From Clostridium sp. C2-6-12 (GTDB lineage: Bacteria; Bacillota; Clostridia; Clostridiales; Clostridiaceae), in assembly GCF_009928485.1 (NCBI RefSeq), contig NZ_JAABNP010000002.1:186001-250000 (forward strand): a stretch of 64,000 nt of DNA, given 5' to 3'. The notes under the pieces were generated by a model. That model did not search any database, was not told where the DNA came from, and saw only the letters and a list, made by a program, of their open reading frames with translations. Made by a program: the position numbers and the translations under genes. This document shows, piece after piece, positions 54,677-64,000 of the stretch. How positions within the stretch are numbered: position 1 is the stretch's first letter; every line of letters starts with the position of its first letter.

Positions 54677-55858
54677 TTATTGTTTCTTTTCATTTTCAAG
54701 ATATGAAATTATAGCATCCATATCCTTATCTCCTCTACCTGATAAGTTAACAATTATTATTTTATGCTTATCTAAGTTTGGAGCTAATTTTTTAGCATAT
54801 GCAAGAGCATGAGAAGATTCTATGGCAGGCACAATCCCTTCTGTTTTTGTTAAATCTAAAAATGCCTCAATTGCTTCTTCATCATTAATACATTCATATG
54901 TAGCTCTCTTAACATCTGCTAAATATGCATGTTCTGGCCCAACGCCTGGATAATCAAGTCCTGCTGAAATTGAATAAGCTTCGGCAACATTTCCATCTTT
55001 ATCTTGAAGAACATATGTCATCATTCCATGAATAATTCCTTTTACACCTTTTGTTATTGTAGCAGCAGTAAGATCAGTGTCAACACCTTTTCCAGAAGCC
55101 TCAACACCTATAAGTTTAACCTCTTCATTTTCAATAAATGGTGCAAAGATTCCAATTGCATTACTTCCTCCTCCAACAGCTGCTATAATGTAATCAGGAA
55201 GTCTTCCTTCTAATTCTACAATTTGTTCTTTTGCTTCACAGCCAATAACACTTTGGAAGTCTTTAACTATTGTTGGATATGGATGTGGACCAACAGCTGA
55301 GCCTAAAAGATAAAATGTGTCCTCTACATTATTTGCCCAGTAATCAATAGCTTCATTAACTGCATCATTTAAAGTTTTCATTCCACTTAAAACTGGTACT
55401 ACTTCTGCCCCTAAAAGCTCCATCTTTTTAACATTTAAAGCTTGTCTCTTCATATCTTCTTCACCCATGAAGACTTTGCATTCCATTCCGAACTTTGCAG
55501 CAACTGTAGCTGTAGCAACACCATGTTGTCCTGCACCAGTTTCAGCTATAACTTTTTTCTTTCCCATTCTCTTAGCTAATAAAACTTGACCAATTGCATT
55601 ATTAATTTTATGAGCTCCTGTATGATTTAAATCTTCTCTCTTTAAATAAATCTTAGCTCCACCCAATTTTTCTGTCATATTTTCAGCAAAATACAATGGA
55701 CTAGGTCTTCCAGTATAATATTTTAAATAGTAATTATATTGCTCTTTAAACTCTTCATCATTTTTTGCTTTTTCATATTCCCTTTCAAGTTCCTCTAATG
55801 CCTTTAATACATGTTCCGGAACATATTGTCCCCCAAATTCATTGAATCTACAACTCAT
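54677..55858 (-). CDS. trpB: Tryptophan synthase beta subunit, second copy
   Basis: 393 residues. It is a complete PLP enzyme: [21 protein letters not shown] at the start, PLP lysine in [26 protein letters not shown], phosphate loop [13 protein letters not shown] and a GRGDKDMD C-terminus. It joins indole and serine. It lies at the end of the trp operon, behind a GNAT gene. Another trpB with the same motifs precedes trpA. Both copies are full length with all key residues, so this one is a functional paralogue by sequence rather than a relic. One may work without TrpA as an indole-salvage enzyme, but I cannot tell which. Confidence 0.95.
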   Translation of the reverse strand: MSCRFNEFGGQYVPEHVLKALEELEREYEKAKNDEEFKEQYNYYLKYYTGRPSPLYFAENMTEKLGGAKIYLKREDLNHTGAHKINNAIGQVLLAKRMGKKKVIAETGAGQHGVATATVAAKFGMECKVFMGEEDMKRQALNVKKMELLGAEVVPVLSGMKTLNDAVNEAIDYWANNVEDTFYLLGSAVGPHPYPTIVKDFQSVIGCEAKEQIVELEGRLPDYIIAAVGGGSNAIGIFAPFIENEEVKLIGVEASGKGVDTDLTAATITKGVKGIIHGMMTYVLQDKDGNVAEAYSISAGLDYPGVGPEHAYLADVKRATYECINDEEAIEAFLDLTKTEGIVPAIESSHALAYAKKLAPNLDKHKIIIVNLSGRGDKDMDAIISYLENEKKQ

Positions 55859-55896
55859 AATTTTTCTCCTCTCGAAAACCTTTGTATTTAGTTTAT

Positions 55897-56373
55897 TTAT
55901 ATATCAAATTCCATTCTCCTATTTCTTGTAGACATTCCCATATTCTCATAAAATTTAATTGCTTCTTGATTAAATTCCCATACATTCAGCTGTAGTGATG
56001 TAGCCTTTTCTGATTTCGAATAATCAATAATATAGTTAAATAATAATCTTCCAATTCCATTTCTCTTATAGTTTGACTTAACACAAAAATCATCTATATA
56101 TATAAATCTTTTCGGTATATATATTGGGCTTTTGGTATTCATTACTTGTATTATGCTATATGCAACTAATTCTTTATTATCTTTATTTTCAACTACAAAT
56201 AGTTTTGTATTGTCAGAATTTAACAAATCATAAAAATGATTTGTTTCTAATGGATTTTCAATATCTAAATAAACATCAGGTCTATTTTTAAGATGTAACT
56301 TATGCACCTCTATTGTAAGTTTACATACTTCCATATAATCATTACTATTTGCTTTTCGTATTATAAAATTCAT
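55897..56373 (-). CDS. GNAT-family acetyltransferase
   Basis: 158 residues, GAGG before the ATG. The GNAT core is [57 protein letters not shown], with the acetyl-CoA loop KRNGIG and the typical Asn/Tyr ending. Substrate unknown. It is inserted between trpA and the second trpB, spaced 54 and 38 bases from them, which is unusual for trp operons. It may be a passenger, or it may modify a tryptophan-related amine. Confidence 0.9.
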   Translation of the reverse strand: MNFIIRKANSNDYMEVCKLTIEVHKLHLKNRPDVYLDIENPLETNHFYDLLNSDNTKLFVVENKDNKELVAYSIIQVMNTKSPIYIPKRFIYIDDFCVKSNYKRNGIGRLLFNYIIDYSKSEKATSLQLNVWEFNQEAIKFYENMGMSTRNRRMEFDI

Positions 56374-56427
56374 ATAAATTTCCTCGTTATCTATTTTTAA
56401 TATTAAATTGAAATGAATTCTATTGTA

Positions 56428-57204
56428 CTAATTAAATCCTTCTTTTAAATCTCTTACAAAATCAACCACTTCTTTCTTTCCATTAGCCATTCTCTTAACT
56501 ATTGCACTTCCTACAATTACTCCATCACAGTAATCTTTAACCTCTTTAACAACTTCTTTTGAAGAAATACCAAACCCAATACACATTGGAATATCTACTA
56601 TTTTTCTTACCTCAGCTAAATATTCATGTGTACCACTGTCCAATGCCGATCTTTCGCCTGTTGTTCCATTAGTAGATACACAATACACAAAGCCTTTTGC
56701 ATCTTTAGTTATAGCTGCTATTCTATCTTTTGATGTTCTTGCAACTAATGGAATCAAGTATAATCCATTTTCTTCACAAGGTTTAATTAATTCATCTCTT
56801 TCTTCTAACGGAACATCTGGAACTATAAGACCATCAACACCACTTTCAGCTGCCTCTTTAATAAAGTTTTCTATACCTCTAAAATATATAACATTAAAAT
56901 AAACCATTAATACTACAGGAACTTCAGACTTTTCTCTTATTAATTCTACACATCTAAATACATCCTTTACCTTTGTTCCATTAGTAAGAGCTTTTGTATA
57001 CGCATTTTGTATTATAGGCCCATCTGCAAGAGGATCTCTAAATGGAACTCCAATTTCTACTACTGTTGCTCCCTCTTTTTCTAATTCAACTACTAAATTA
57101 GCAGTTTCTTCAACAGTAAAATCTGCTCCACAGGTTACAAAGGGTATAAGAGCCTTTTTATTATTCTCTTTAACTTTATTAAAATATACATCAATTCTAT
57201 TCAT
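56428..57204 (-). CDS. trpA: Tryptophan synthase alpha subunit
   Basis: 258-residue TIM-barrel enzyme that splits indole-3-glycerol phosphate to indole. Catalytic Glu and Asp are in TVVEIGVPFRDPLADGPIIQ. The phosphate-binding IGFGISSKEVV and GVIVGSAIVKR are present, as is the start FVTCGADF. The ATG overlaps the trpB stop (TAATG). Confidence 0.97.
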   Translation of the reverse strand: MNRIDVYFNKVKENNKKALIPFVTCGADFTVEETANLVVELEKEGATVVEIGVPFRDPLADGPIIQNAYTKALTNGTKVKDVFRCVELIREKSEVPVVLMVYFNVIYFRGIENFIKEAAESGVDGLIVPDVPLEERDELIKPCEENGLYLIPLVARTSKDRIAAITKDAKGFVYCVSTNGTTGERSALDSGTHEYLAEVRKIVDIPMCIGFGISSKEVVKEVKDYCDGVIVGSAIVKRMANGKKEVVDFVRDLKEGFN

Positions 57205-58379
57205 TATTTTTCACCAAGATATGTAAGCACAGCATCCATATCTTTATCTCCTCTCCCTGAAATATTAATTATTATAATTTTATCATTTCCAAGCATTGGT
57301 GCCAATTTTTTAGCATAAGCTACAGCATGTGAGGATTCAAGTGCAGGCACTATTCCTTCAATTCTTGTTAAATACATAAATCCATCTCTCACCGCTTCTT
57401 CATCTGTTATGCTTACATATTCAGCTCTATTAGTATCTGCTAGATATGCATGTTCTGGTCCAACACCTGGATAATCAAGACCTGCTGATATGGAATATGC
57501 TTCAAGTACACCACCATCATTATCTTGAAGAACATAACTTAACATTCCATGTAGGATTCCCTTATCCTTCATTGTAATAGTTGCTGCGTGCTCCCCTGTT
57601 TCTATACCTTTACCACCTGCTTCAACTCCAATAAGACCAACTTCTTTATCTTCAATAAATGGATAAAAAATTCCTATTGCATTACTTCCACCACCTATTG
57701 GTGCTAAAATGTAGTCTGGAAGCCTTCCTTCTTGCTCTAAGATCTGCTTTCTTGCTTCATCACCTATAACTCTTTGGAAATTTCTAACCATAGTTGGATA
57801 TGGGTGTGGGCCTGCTGCTGTTCCTAAAACATAAAATGTATCTTCTACATTTGCAGCCCAATATCTTATTGCTTCTGTTACAGCATCATTTAAAGTTCTA
57901 ACTCCGTTTAAAACTGGAACAACTTCTGTCCCTAAAAGCTCCATCTTTTTAACATTCATTGCTTGTCTTTTTATATCTTCCTCTCCCATGAATACCTTAC
58001 ATTCTAATCCAAACTTTGCTGCTATTGTAGCTGTTGCAACACCATGTTGTCCTGCACCAGTTTCAGCTATTACCTTTTTCTTACCCATTCTCTTTGCTAA
58101 AAGTATTTGTCCTAAAGCATTGTTGATTTTATGAGCTCCTGTGTGATTTAAATCTTCTCTCTTTAAATAAATTTTTGCCCCACCTAAGTCCTTAGTCATA
58201 TTTTCAGCATAATAAAGAGGGCTTGGTCTTCCTGTATAGTATTGTAAATAATACATATACTCTTCCATAAAATCTTTATCATCTTTAACTTTGTTATAAG
58301 CATCTTCAAGCTCTATTAAAGCATTCATTACGGTTTCTGGAACATATTGTCCCCCAAATTCATTAAATCTACCTTCCAT
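57204..58379 (-). CDS. trpB: Tryptophan synthase beta subunit, operon core copy
   Basis: 391 residues. I start at the ATG at 58379 ([15 protein letters not shown]...), seven bases behind GGAGG; an earlier ATG lies within trpF. PLP lysine is in [18 protein letters not shown], phosphate loop [14 protein letters not shown]-terminal [11 protein letters not shown]. It is directly followed by trpA with a one-base overlap, the usual coupled pair, so this is the likely TrpA partner. A second complete trpB lies 1.3 kb downstream. Confidence 0.96.
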   Translation of the reverse strand: MEGRFNEFGGQYVPETVMNALIELEDAYNKVKDDKDFMEEYMYYLQYYTGRPSPLYYAENMTKDLGGAKIYLKREDLNHTGAHKINNALGQILLAKRMGKKKVIAETGAGQHGVATATIAAKFGLECKVFMGEEDIKRQAMNVKKMELLGTEVVPVLNGVRTLNDAVTEAIRYWAANVEDTFYVLGTAAGPHPYPTMVRNFQRVIGDEARKQILEQEGRLPDYILAPIGGGSNAIGIFYPFIEDKEVGLIGVEAGGKGIETGEHAATITMKDKGILHGMLSYVLQDNDGGVLEAYSISAGLDYPGVGPEHAYLADTNRAEYVSITDEEAVRDGFMYLTRIEGIVPALESSHAVAYAKKLAPMLGNDKIIIINISGRGDKDMDAVLTYLGEK

Positions 58380-58401
58380 TTCTTCTACCTCCAAATGTAA
58401 T

Positions 58402-59100
58402 TCAGTTATTAACTGATCTAATCCCTTCAATTAAACTTTTCATCTTTTCAAATGACTTTGTTCTTATTCCATTTTCATCCATAATTTCAACGCCTGATGA
58501 AACGTCAACACCTGTTGGATTTGCTTCAGCTATCCTAACTAAAACATTTTCCACTGTTATTCCACCTGCTAAAAAGAAATTATTTTGATTAAATGACTTT
58601 TCTTCATTTTCTATTTCATCATTATCCTTAAAATATTCCCCAATATTTTTTAAAGAAAAGGTTTCTCCACTGCCTGGATTTTCTCCATCTATGAGAATAT
58701 TATCTATTAACTTATCCCCTTTACTATCTGCCTTATTGCCTGCTATATATTTTTTTAGATTGTCACCGTCTGTTATTGAAACTGCTTTCCATATTTCCAT
58801 AGATTTACCAATATTATTTCTTAATAAAGATATAAACTTTTCATCTTCACTTCCATGAAGCTGTATTACATCTAACTTTACTTCTTCTAAGATAGCTAAA
58901 ATCTCTTTTAATGAATTATCTCTAAAAACCCCAACTATTTTTATTTCTTTATTTAATTTTAAGCATAATTTATTTGCTTCTTTCCCAGATATTTGTCTTT
59001 TGCTTTTTGTAAAAACAAATCCAATGTATTCGGGTTTTAGGATATTTAAATATTCTATTTCTCTACTATTAGTAATTCCACATATTTTAACTTTAATCAT
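58402..59100 (-). CDS. trpF: Phosphoribosylanthranilate isomerase
   Basis: 232 residues, somewhat longer than the common 200 to 210. Catalytic Cys lies in [17 protein letters not shown] and Asp in [47 protein letters not shown] is the phosphate end of the barrel. The extra length comes from acidic, Asn-rich loops ([17 protein letters not shown]). It lies 43 bases after trpC. Confidence 0.95.
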   Translation of the reverse strand: MIKVKICGITNSREIEYLNILKPEYIGFVFTKSKRQISGKEANKLCLKLNKEIKIVGVFRDNSLKEILAILEEVKLDVIQLHGSEDEKFISLLRNNIGKSMEIWKAVSITDGDNLKKYIAGNKADSKGDKLIDNILIDGENPGSGETFSLKNIGEYFKDNDEIENEEKSFNQNNFFLAGGITVENVLVRIAEANPTGVDVSSGVEIMDENGIRTKSFEKMKSLIEGIRSVNN

Positions 59101-59143
59101 ATTACTTCCTCATTTATAGAAATGTTATCTGTGCCTTATAGAT

Positions 59144-59947
59144 TTATTGCTGACTTCTAAATTCCTTAAATTTAGCTTTAAAGTCAGCATTTTTTATATT
59201 TCTCATGAATAATTCTCCAATCAATGCAGCATTTGCGCCAATTTCCTTCATAAATGTCAAATCCTCAATTTTCATCATTCCACTTTCTGCTACAATAACT
59301 TTATCTTTGGGAATACTTTCAATTAATTCTTTAGTTGTATCTAAAGCTACATCAAAGGTTTTTAAGTTTCTATTATTGATTCCAATAATTTCACAGTCAT
59401 ATTTTAATGCAATATCAAGTTCTTCTTTATTGTGAACTTCAACTAAAGCCTCCAAACCAAATCGTTTAGCTTCATTATAAAATTCGCCTAAGGATTCTCC
59501 CAAAACACTTACAATAAGTAAAATTCCATCTGCCCCTAAAATTTTTGCTTCATAAATTTGATAAAAATCTATTACAAAATCTTTTCTTAAAATTGGTGTA
59601 TGTGAAATCCTTCTTATTTCTTTTAAATATTCATCAGAACCTAAAAAGAAATCTTCTTCAGTTAAAATTGAAAATACGTCAACTCCAAGATATGTGTAAT
59701 AATTTAAAATTTCTTTTATATTAAAATCCTCAACAATAACACCTTTTGAAGGAGAAGCCTTTTTAAATTCACCAATTACAGATATACCCTTCTTTCTTAA
59801 TGCAGCTTTAAAAGGATTTGTATAATTAGATTCTCTTTCAAATTTTACTTTTGCCAATGCTTGCTTTTCTAATTCCTTAATAGGAATTTCTTTTTTTCTT
59901 TTATCTACTCTTACTTTTTTCTTTGCTACAATATCATCTAAAATCAA
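59144..59947 (-). CDS. trpC: Indole-3-glycerol-phosphate synthase
   Basis: 267 residues, TTG start behind GGGGTGAT. Key residues are in VIGEFKKASPSKGVI, ILRKDFVIDFYQIYEAKILGADGILLI and IIGINNRNLKTFDVAL, with VIVAESGM near the end. It closes the indole ring in tryptophan synthesis. It lies 14 bases after trpD. Confidence 0.96.
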   Translation of the reverse strand: MILDDIVAKKKVRVDKRKKEIPIKELEKQALAKVKFERESNYTNPFKAALRKKGISVIGEFKKASPSKGVIVEDFNIKEILNYYTYLGVDVFSILTEEDFFLGSDEYLKEIRRISHTPILRKDFVIDFYQIYEAKILGADGILLIVSVLGESLGEFYNEAKRFGLEALVEVHNKEELDIALKYDCEIIGINNRNLKTFDVALDTTKELIESIPKDKVIVAESGMMKIEDLTFMKEIGANAALIGELFMRNIKNADFKAKFKEFRSQQ

Positions 59948-59961
59948 AAACTATCACCCCA

Positions 59962-60972
59962 TTATTTTAAATTTGCAAGTTCTTCATATTTTTTAAAGGC
60001 AGCTCCTGAATCTATAAGTTCAATAGCTTTTTTTATTCCATCTTCTAAGGAATCCGTAATTTTGGCAACATATAGTGCTGCTCCGCTATTTAAGACTACT
60101 ATATCTCTTGGTGCACCCTTTTCACCTTTTAAAACTCTTAAAATTATTTCTGCATTTTCTTTTGCCTCGCCACCTTTAATTTCTTCTAAGGCTGCTTTTC
60201 TAAATCCTAATTTTTCTGGATCTAATTTATAAGTTATAAGCTTTCCTTCTTTCACTTCGCATACCTCTGTAGTAGTTGTGGTTGTTATTTCATCTAAACC
60301 ATCATCACCATGTACAACCATTGCTCTTTCTAATCCAAGATTTAATAAAACTTCTCCGGCAATTTTAATTAAGGAACCATCATATACTCCCATTAATTGT
60401 CCTGTAAGTGGTGCAGGATTTGAAAGAGGCCCAATTAAATTAAAGATTGTTCTTGTACCAAGTTCTTTTCTTTCACTAGCTACATTTTTCATAGCACCAT
60501 TGTATTTAGGAGCAAATAAAAATGCCATTCCATTTTCTTCGATGATTTTTTTACTTTCATTTTTATCAAAATCAATTTTAATTCCAAGTTCAGTAAGTAC
60601 ATCTGCACTTCCACTTTTGCTTGATACCGCACGATTGCCATGCTTTGCAACTTTTGCTCCTCCACTAGCTGCAACAATTGCTACTGCTGTAGATATGTTG
60701 AAGGTCTTAGAACCATCTCCACCAGTTCCACAGGTATCTATTAAATTTGCTTTGTCTTCAATTTCAACAGGAGTTAAATTATCTCTTAGTGCCTTAACTG
60801 CACCTAAAATTTGATCTGGTGTTTCTCCATTTACTCTAAGACCTATTAAAAATCCTCCAATTTGAGCTGAAGTAGCTTCTCCTCTCATTATTTGATTAAT
60901 TACAGTTCTTACTTCATCTTCAGTTAGTGGTTCTCTTAATGATAATTTTTTTATTGCATTATCGATAGTCAT
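59962..60972 (-). CDS. trpD: Anthranilate phosphoribosyltransferase
   Basis: 336 residues with AAAGGGGG before the ATG. The PRPP site [19 protein letters not shown] and the anthranilate site [21 protein letters not shown] are complete, and [16 protein letters not shown] is also present. It transfers phosphoribose to anthranilate. A 149-base gap with a dispersed palindromic element separates it from trpG, the largest gap in the core operon. Confidence 0.97.
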   Translation of the reverse strand: MTIDNAIKKLSLREPLTEDEVRTVINQIMRGEATSAQIGGFLIGLRVNGETPDQILGAVKALRDNLTPVEIEDKANLIDTCGTGGDGSKTFNISTAVAIVAASGGAKVAKHGNRAVSSKSGSADVLTELGIKIDFDKNESKKIIEENGMAFLFAPKYNGAMKNVASERKELGTRTIFNLIGPLSNPAPLTGQLMGVYDGSLIKIAGEVLLNLGLERAMVVHGDDGLDEITTTTTTEVCEVKEGKLITYKLDPEKLGFRKAALEEIKGGEAKENAEIILRVLKGEKGAPRDIVVLNSGAALYVAKITDSLEDGIKKAIELIDSGAAFKKYEELANLK

Positions 60973-61091
60973 TTTAATGCCCCCTTTATTTCAGTTAACA
61001 GTTAATATTTTTGATTGAAACCATTTTGAGTTCTTAATTTATTTTTTTTATTTATTTGCTTTTTGCTATTATTGTTTTAGTTACGAATTTT

Positions 61092-61106
61092 GGTGGCTGT
61101 CACCAC
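61092..61106. repeat. Dispersed element GGTGGCTGTCACCAC between trpG and trpD
   Basis: Differs by one base from the 15-mer at 35789-35803 (GGTGACTGTCACCAC) and lies in the same orientation with similar A/T-rich flanks. Only half of the paired structure seen there is present. Confidence 0.45.
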
Positions 61107-61121
61107 TTTCAATTTAATTCT

Positions 61122-61709
61122 TTACGCTTCAAGGTCATCATTACATATATTAATAACAAAATTTCCTATCATATGCTTTCCATTTGGTGTATATATGGAC
61201 TCTGGATGGAATTGAAGGCCAAATACGTCATATTCTTTATGTTTTAGTGCCATAATATCATTATTTTCAACAGTGAAAGCTATTACTTCAAGGCAACTTG
61301 GAAGAGAGTTATTTTCAACAATTAAGGAATGGTATCTCATTACCTCTAATTTCCTTGGCACTCCTTCAAATATATCCTTACCTTTAACTTGAATTTTCGA
61401 AGTTTTTCCATGAAAAATTTCATTTGCTCTTATTACTTTTCCTCCATAAGCTGCTGCAATGCTTTGATGACCAAGGCATATACCTAGAATTGGTATTTGA
61501 TCTCCTAATTTTTTTATTACTTCAATTGAAATACCAGCATCTTCTGGTACTCCAGGTCCTGGTGAAATAACTATTCCCTTAGGATTAAGTGCTTTTAATT
61601 CTTCTATAGTTATTTCATCATTTCTAAACACTTTGGTTTCTGCAAACTCACTTAAATATTGATATAAATTAAATGTAAATGAATCGTAATTATCTATTAA
61701 AGCTATCAT
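61122..61709 (-). CDS. trpG: Anthranilate synthase component II (glutamine amidotransferase)
   Basis: 195 residues. It has the DNYDSFTFNLYQYL start, oxyanion GIVISPGPGVPEDAG, nucleophile Cys in ILGICLGHQSIAAAYGG and His/Glu in GLQFHPESIYTPNG. It provides ammonia to TrpE. The ATG overlaps the trpE TGA by four bases. It may also serve p-aminobenzoate synthesis, but no pab genes are near. Confidence 0.96.
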   Translation of the reverse strand: MIALIDNYDSFTFNLYQYLSEFAETKVFRNDEITIEELKALNPKGIVISPGPGVPEDAGISIEVIKKLGDQIPILGICLGHQSIAAAYGGKVIRANEIFHGKTSKIQVKGKDIFEGVPRKLEVMRYHSLIVENNSLPSCLEVIAFTVENNDIMALKHKEYDVFGLQFHPESIYTPNGKHMIGNFVINICNDDLEA

Positions 61710-63097
61710 CTTAAAGCCTCCTTTAATGCCATTAATTTAGTTTGAACCTCTTCAAACTCCTTTTCTGGTACTGAATCATAAACAATTCCTGCACCTGCTT
61801 GAAGGTATGCTATTTCACCTTGCAAAATAACTGTTCTTATTGCTATTGCCATTTCCATATTCCCTCCATATGAAAAAAATCCAATTGCTCCAGAATAAAT
61901 TCCTCTTTTATAGTCTTCTAAATCTTCAATGATTTCCATTGCTCTTATTTTAGGTGCTCCAGATACTGTTCCTGCTGGAAGACAGGCTGCTAAAGCATCA
62001 AAGCTATCCAGTTCATCTCTTATTTCACCGACAACCTTAGTTGTTATATGCATTAGGTGAGAAAATCTTTCTACCTTCATAAATTCACTTACATTAACTG
62101 TACCTATTTTACTTACTTTTCCTATATCATTTCTTCCAAGATCAACAAGCATAATATGTTCTGCAAGTTCTTTTTTATCCTCCATAAGTTCTTTTTCAAG
62201 AGCAATATCTGCCTCTGGTGTCTCACCTCTTTTTCTCGTACCTGCTATTGGATTAGTAATTACTTTTCCATTCATAACAGAAACAAGACTTTCTGGCGAT
62301 GACCCCACAACTTGGTATTCATCATAATCAATTAAAAACATATATGGAGAAGGATTTTCTTCTCTGAGTCTTCTATATATTTCTAAGGGAGTTTTTTCTG
62401 TTTTACAAGTCATCCTTTGGGATATTACAACTTGAAAAATATCACCAGCTAAAATATGCTCTTTTGCTTTTTTAACTTTTTCAACATATTCCTTTTCCGA
62501 AGTATGAAATGTAAAAGTTATGTCCTTTTTAGGTTCTGAAGGTTCTGTTAAGGTTGGTTTATAAAGAAGACTATTTATATATTCATTTTGTGAAGAAATT
62601 ATTTCATCATATTCTCTTACATCATCTTCTAAAATATTATCTATAACATAAACTTTGTGTATAAAATGGTCATAGCAAAGATATCTGTTATAAAAATTAA
62701 ATCTTATTGTTGGAACCTTTAACTCATCTTCATTTTGGAAATTAAGCTTTTTTTCATACAGCTGTATTGAATCATACCCCATATATCCTATAGCTCCACC
62801 TTTAAAAGAAAACGAATTTGTATTTACATCAAATTTAATTCTGCTTTCTTTTTTAAGTTCATCAATTTCGGCCTGTCCCTCACCTGAAATCTCCTTATAT
62901 GGATTTTCACCTAAAAAAGAATATCTTCCAAAAAAGTCTTCCTTAGTTCCACTTTCAAATATAAATCTTCTACGTCCTTTAAAACCTCCAAAAATTTTTA
63001 TGGGAGTGATTTCATCTCCTCTAAATTCACTAATCAAAGAAAATACCTTCCCTGATTTTTTCTTTTCCTTAAAAACCTCTTTTGATATATTTATCAT
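61706..63097 (-). CDS. trpE: Anthranilate synthase component I
   Basis: 463 residues with AAGGGGG before the ATG. The chorismate-binding domain contains IFQVVISQRM, PSPYMFLIDY, VGSSPESLV, NPIAGTRKRG, HIMLVDLGRNDIG, LPAGTVSGAPKIRAMEII and YSGAIGFFSYGGNM. The N-terminal part (VFSLISEFRGDEITPIKIF) is where tryptophan normally binds for feedback. It is first in the operon and lies behind the T-box leader. Confidence 0.96.
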   Translation of the reverse strand: MINISKEVFKEKKKSGKVFSLISEFRGDEITPIKIFGGFKGRRRFIFESGTKEDFFGRYSFLGENPYKEISGEGQAEIDELKKESRIKFDVNTNSFSFKGGAIGYMGYDSIQLYEKKLNFQNEDELKVPTIRFNFYNRYLCYDHFIHKVYVIDNILEDDVREYDEIISSQNEYINSLLYKPTLTEPSEPKKDITFTFHTSEKEYVEKVKKAKEHILAGDIFQVVISQRMTCKTEKTPLEIYRRLREENPSPYMFLIDYDEYQVVGSSPESLVSVMNGKVITNPIAGTRKRGETPEADIALEKELMEDKKELAEHIMLVDLGRNDIGKVSKIGTVNVSEFMKVERFSHLMHITTKVVGEIRDELDSFDALAACLPAGTVSGAPKIRAMEIIEDLEDYKRGIYSGAIGFFSYGGNMEMAIAIRTVILQGEIAYLQAGAGIVYDSVPEKEFEEVQTKLMALKEALR

Positions 63098-63138
63098 TTA
63101 TACAAGCCCCCTTAAGTACTACTCTAAATTTTATATAC

Positions 63139-63192
63139 AAAAAAAGCCACTCCGTCCTAAAGTTTGGGACGAAGTGACTCGCTATGCCACCC
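63139..63192 (-). promoter_or_regulatory. Second T-box antiterminator/terminator module of the trp leader
   Basis: Minus strand: T-box sequence GGGTGGCATAGCG (63192-63180), then a terminator with arms of about 12 pairs (GTCACTTCGTCC and GGACGGAGTGGC) and seven T at 63145-63139. It ends about 40 bases before trpE. In the roughly 160 bases between it and the first terminator I find no stem I, specifier loop or AGAGA motif, so it seems to be a duplicated decision module read by the same stem I, or a T-box that lost its sensor. Confidence 0.85.
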
Positions 63193-63353
63193 AAATTAAT
63201 ACAAATCAAGTGATACTTTTTAAGTATAATTCTATATTTTAATTATATTATATGTAGATAATTAAATAAAAAATATTATAGTGAAATATTTTTACCTACT
63301 AAATTTAAGAAATTACTACAATATAATTATATAAATAAATATAAAATTATAAT

Positions 63354-63640
63354 AAAAAAACATTTAATCCCAAATAGGACGAAATGTTACAAATTCGCTA
63401 TACCACCTAATGTATATACTCTATTCAGATACTAATAATAAGATCCTATTATAAATAATCTCATAATTTATATCCTGTCATTTTAACGGCTGACTCCCCG
63501 TACATTCCTACTCTTAATTATTTCAAAATGTCACCTCAAAGACCCATTCAATAATATCTACAGTATTCGAATCTCACCATTCTCGAACTCTCTTTACACT
63601 AAGCTATATTATCTACTATTCTTATCACTGGCTTTATTTA
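63354..63640 (-). promoter_or_regulatory. T-box riboswitch (tRNA-Trp) of the trp operon
   Basis: Reading the minus strand in order: AGAGAG motif of stem I (about 63595-63588), GGTG (63578-63575), a specifier region GAATGGGTC with UGG at 63546-63544, and a stem III-like ACGG...CCGT (about 63501-63487). Then come the T-box AGGTGGTATAGCG (63408-63396) and a terminator ending in seven T (63388-63354). UGG is the Trp codon, matching the genes controlled. Uncharged tRNA-Trp would stabilise the antiterminator. Boundaries are approximate. Confidence 0.9.
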
Positions 63641-63668
63641 ATATATAACTTCTTCTTAAATTATAAAA

Positions 63669-63697
63669 ATATTAACATATTCCATTACTTTTTACAA
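63669..63697 (-). promoter_or_regulatory. Candidate trp operon promoter
   Basis: TTGTAA at 63697-63692, a 17-base spacer, and TAATAT at 63674-63669 (minus strand), directly upstream of the T-box leader. Reasonable spacing, moderate match to consensus. Confidence 0.5.
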
Positions 63698-63734
63698 TAG
63701 TTTTTTTGAATATTTTTCAAATAAAAAACAAAAA

Positions 63735-63770
63735 GGAACCCAGCAAAGCTTGTACGCTTTTACTAAGTCC
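63735..63770 (-). terminator. Terminator of the gene at the right edge
   Basis: Imperfect stem of 63735-63749 with 63756-63770 (inner AAAGC/GCTTT), followed on the minus strand by TTTTTGTTTTTT. It lies 100 bases past the stop codon of the partial gene. Confidence 0.65.
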
Positions 63771-63870
63771 TTAAATTTTATCAATCTAGTTAATATTTAT
63801 CTCACTTCATATAGCAGATATATTTTTCATAGGTAATAAATTACTTTCCCTTTATTTAACTATAATATTA

Positions 63871-64000
63871 TTAAAAAGTAATTTTATAGCCTTCACCAAA
63901 AGAATTTTTATTACGTTCCATAGAATTGTCTTCTTTGTTATCTGTAATTACCATTTCTGCAATTTCATCAGGAGTCATATTATGTTTTTCTGCTATCTCT
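63871..64000 (-). CDS. C-terminal end of an unidentified protein, cut by window edge
   Basis: The last 42 codons of a minus-strand gene whose start lies outside the window. They read EIAEKHNMTPDEIAEMVITD, then NKEDNSMERNKNSFGEGYKITF, then a TAA at 63871-63873. The piece is acidic, probably helical and then disordered. It is too short for me to name a family. A terminator follows at 63735-63770. Confidence 0.6.
   Translation of the reverse strand, partial: EIAEKHNMTPDEIAEMVITDNKEDNSMERNKNSFGEGYKITF

Noticed and set aside
60278..60814. 178-residue plus-strand ORF over trpD
   Set aside because: A shadow of trpD; trpD has every catalytic motif in the opposite frame.
1..64000. CRISPR, insertion sequences, prophage, tRNA or rRNA genes
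   Set aside because: I saw no regularly spaced repeats, transposase motifs, integrase or phage genes, or tRNA/rRNA-like sequences in the intergenic regions.

Overview
The window is low-GC Firmicute DNA and looks like Clostridium sensu stricto, most likely the solventogenic C. beijerinckii group. The reasons are the strongly A/T-rich base use, purine-rich AGGAGG ribosome sites, an NfnAB pair, an iron-dependent alcohol dehydrogenase beside a sigma-54 activator, desulfoferrodoxin, several methyl-accepting chemotaxis proteins and T-box control of trp. Nearly every gene lies on the minus strand; the one clear exception is a LysR-type regulator at 23.4 kb. I see no rRNA, tRNA, CRISPR array, IS element or prophage.

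Layout, left to right. 1-4.1 kb: a truncated sensor kinase and its OmpR-type regulator, a secreted helical-repeat protein whose promoter carries the same direct-repeat box as the regulator promoter, and a secreted CAP-domain protein with cell-wall-binding repeats. 4.5-16.4 kb: an amino-acid permease, a P-loop kinase, an ABC-F antibiotic-protection ATPase with a structured leader, RNase Z, two tiny paralogous proteins, a pirin and a MarR regulator sharing an operator, desulfoferrodoxin, and a MoxR/DUF58/membrane-protein operon. 16.7-22.5 kb: the electron-bifurcating NfnAB transhydrogenase, then an alcohol dehydrogenase with a textbook -24/-12 promoter and upstream dyads bound presumably by the adjacent AcoR/AdhR-like activator. 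22.7-31.2 kb: a C-terminally short ketopantoate-reductase-like gene divergent from LysR, and an opp-type peptide uptake operon ending in a class I amidotransferase of the gamma-glutamyl hydrolase type.

31.6-40.2 kb: a chemoreceptor, a chemoreceptor relic, a cyclase-family hydrolase, a DUF1905/C39-like protein, a two-subunit ABC exporter in which one subunit is broken by a single in-frame TAA, and a flavodoxin-fold reductase. 40.7-54.5 kb: a sugar operon (binding protein, two permeases, a 1052-residue phosphorylase-like enzyme, GH30, a LacI regulator, a GH94 phosphorylase and a chemoreceptor) with three LacI-type operators upstream. The enzyme set fits cytoplasmic phosphorolysis of a beta-glucan oligosaccharide; laminarin-type beta-1,3/1,6-glucan is my preferred guess. 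54.7-63.1 kb: trpEGDCFBA followed by a GNAT gene and a second trpB.

The trp leader has one complete T-box with an apparent UGG specifier, followed by a second antiterminator/terminator module with no stem I of its own. The window ends in the C-terminal tail of an unidentified gene. The strongest items for follow-up are the doubled T-box decision module, the ABC-F leader whose terminator-like hairpin contains the Shine-Dalgarno sequence, the shared 7-4-7 response-regulator box, the possibly leaderless MarR gene with its operator exactly between -35 and -10, and the beta-glucan phosphorolysis operon.
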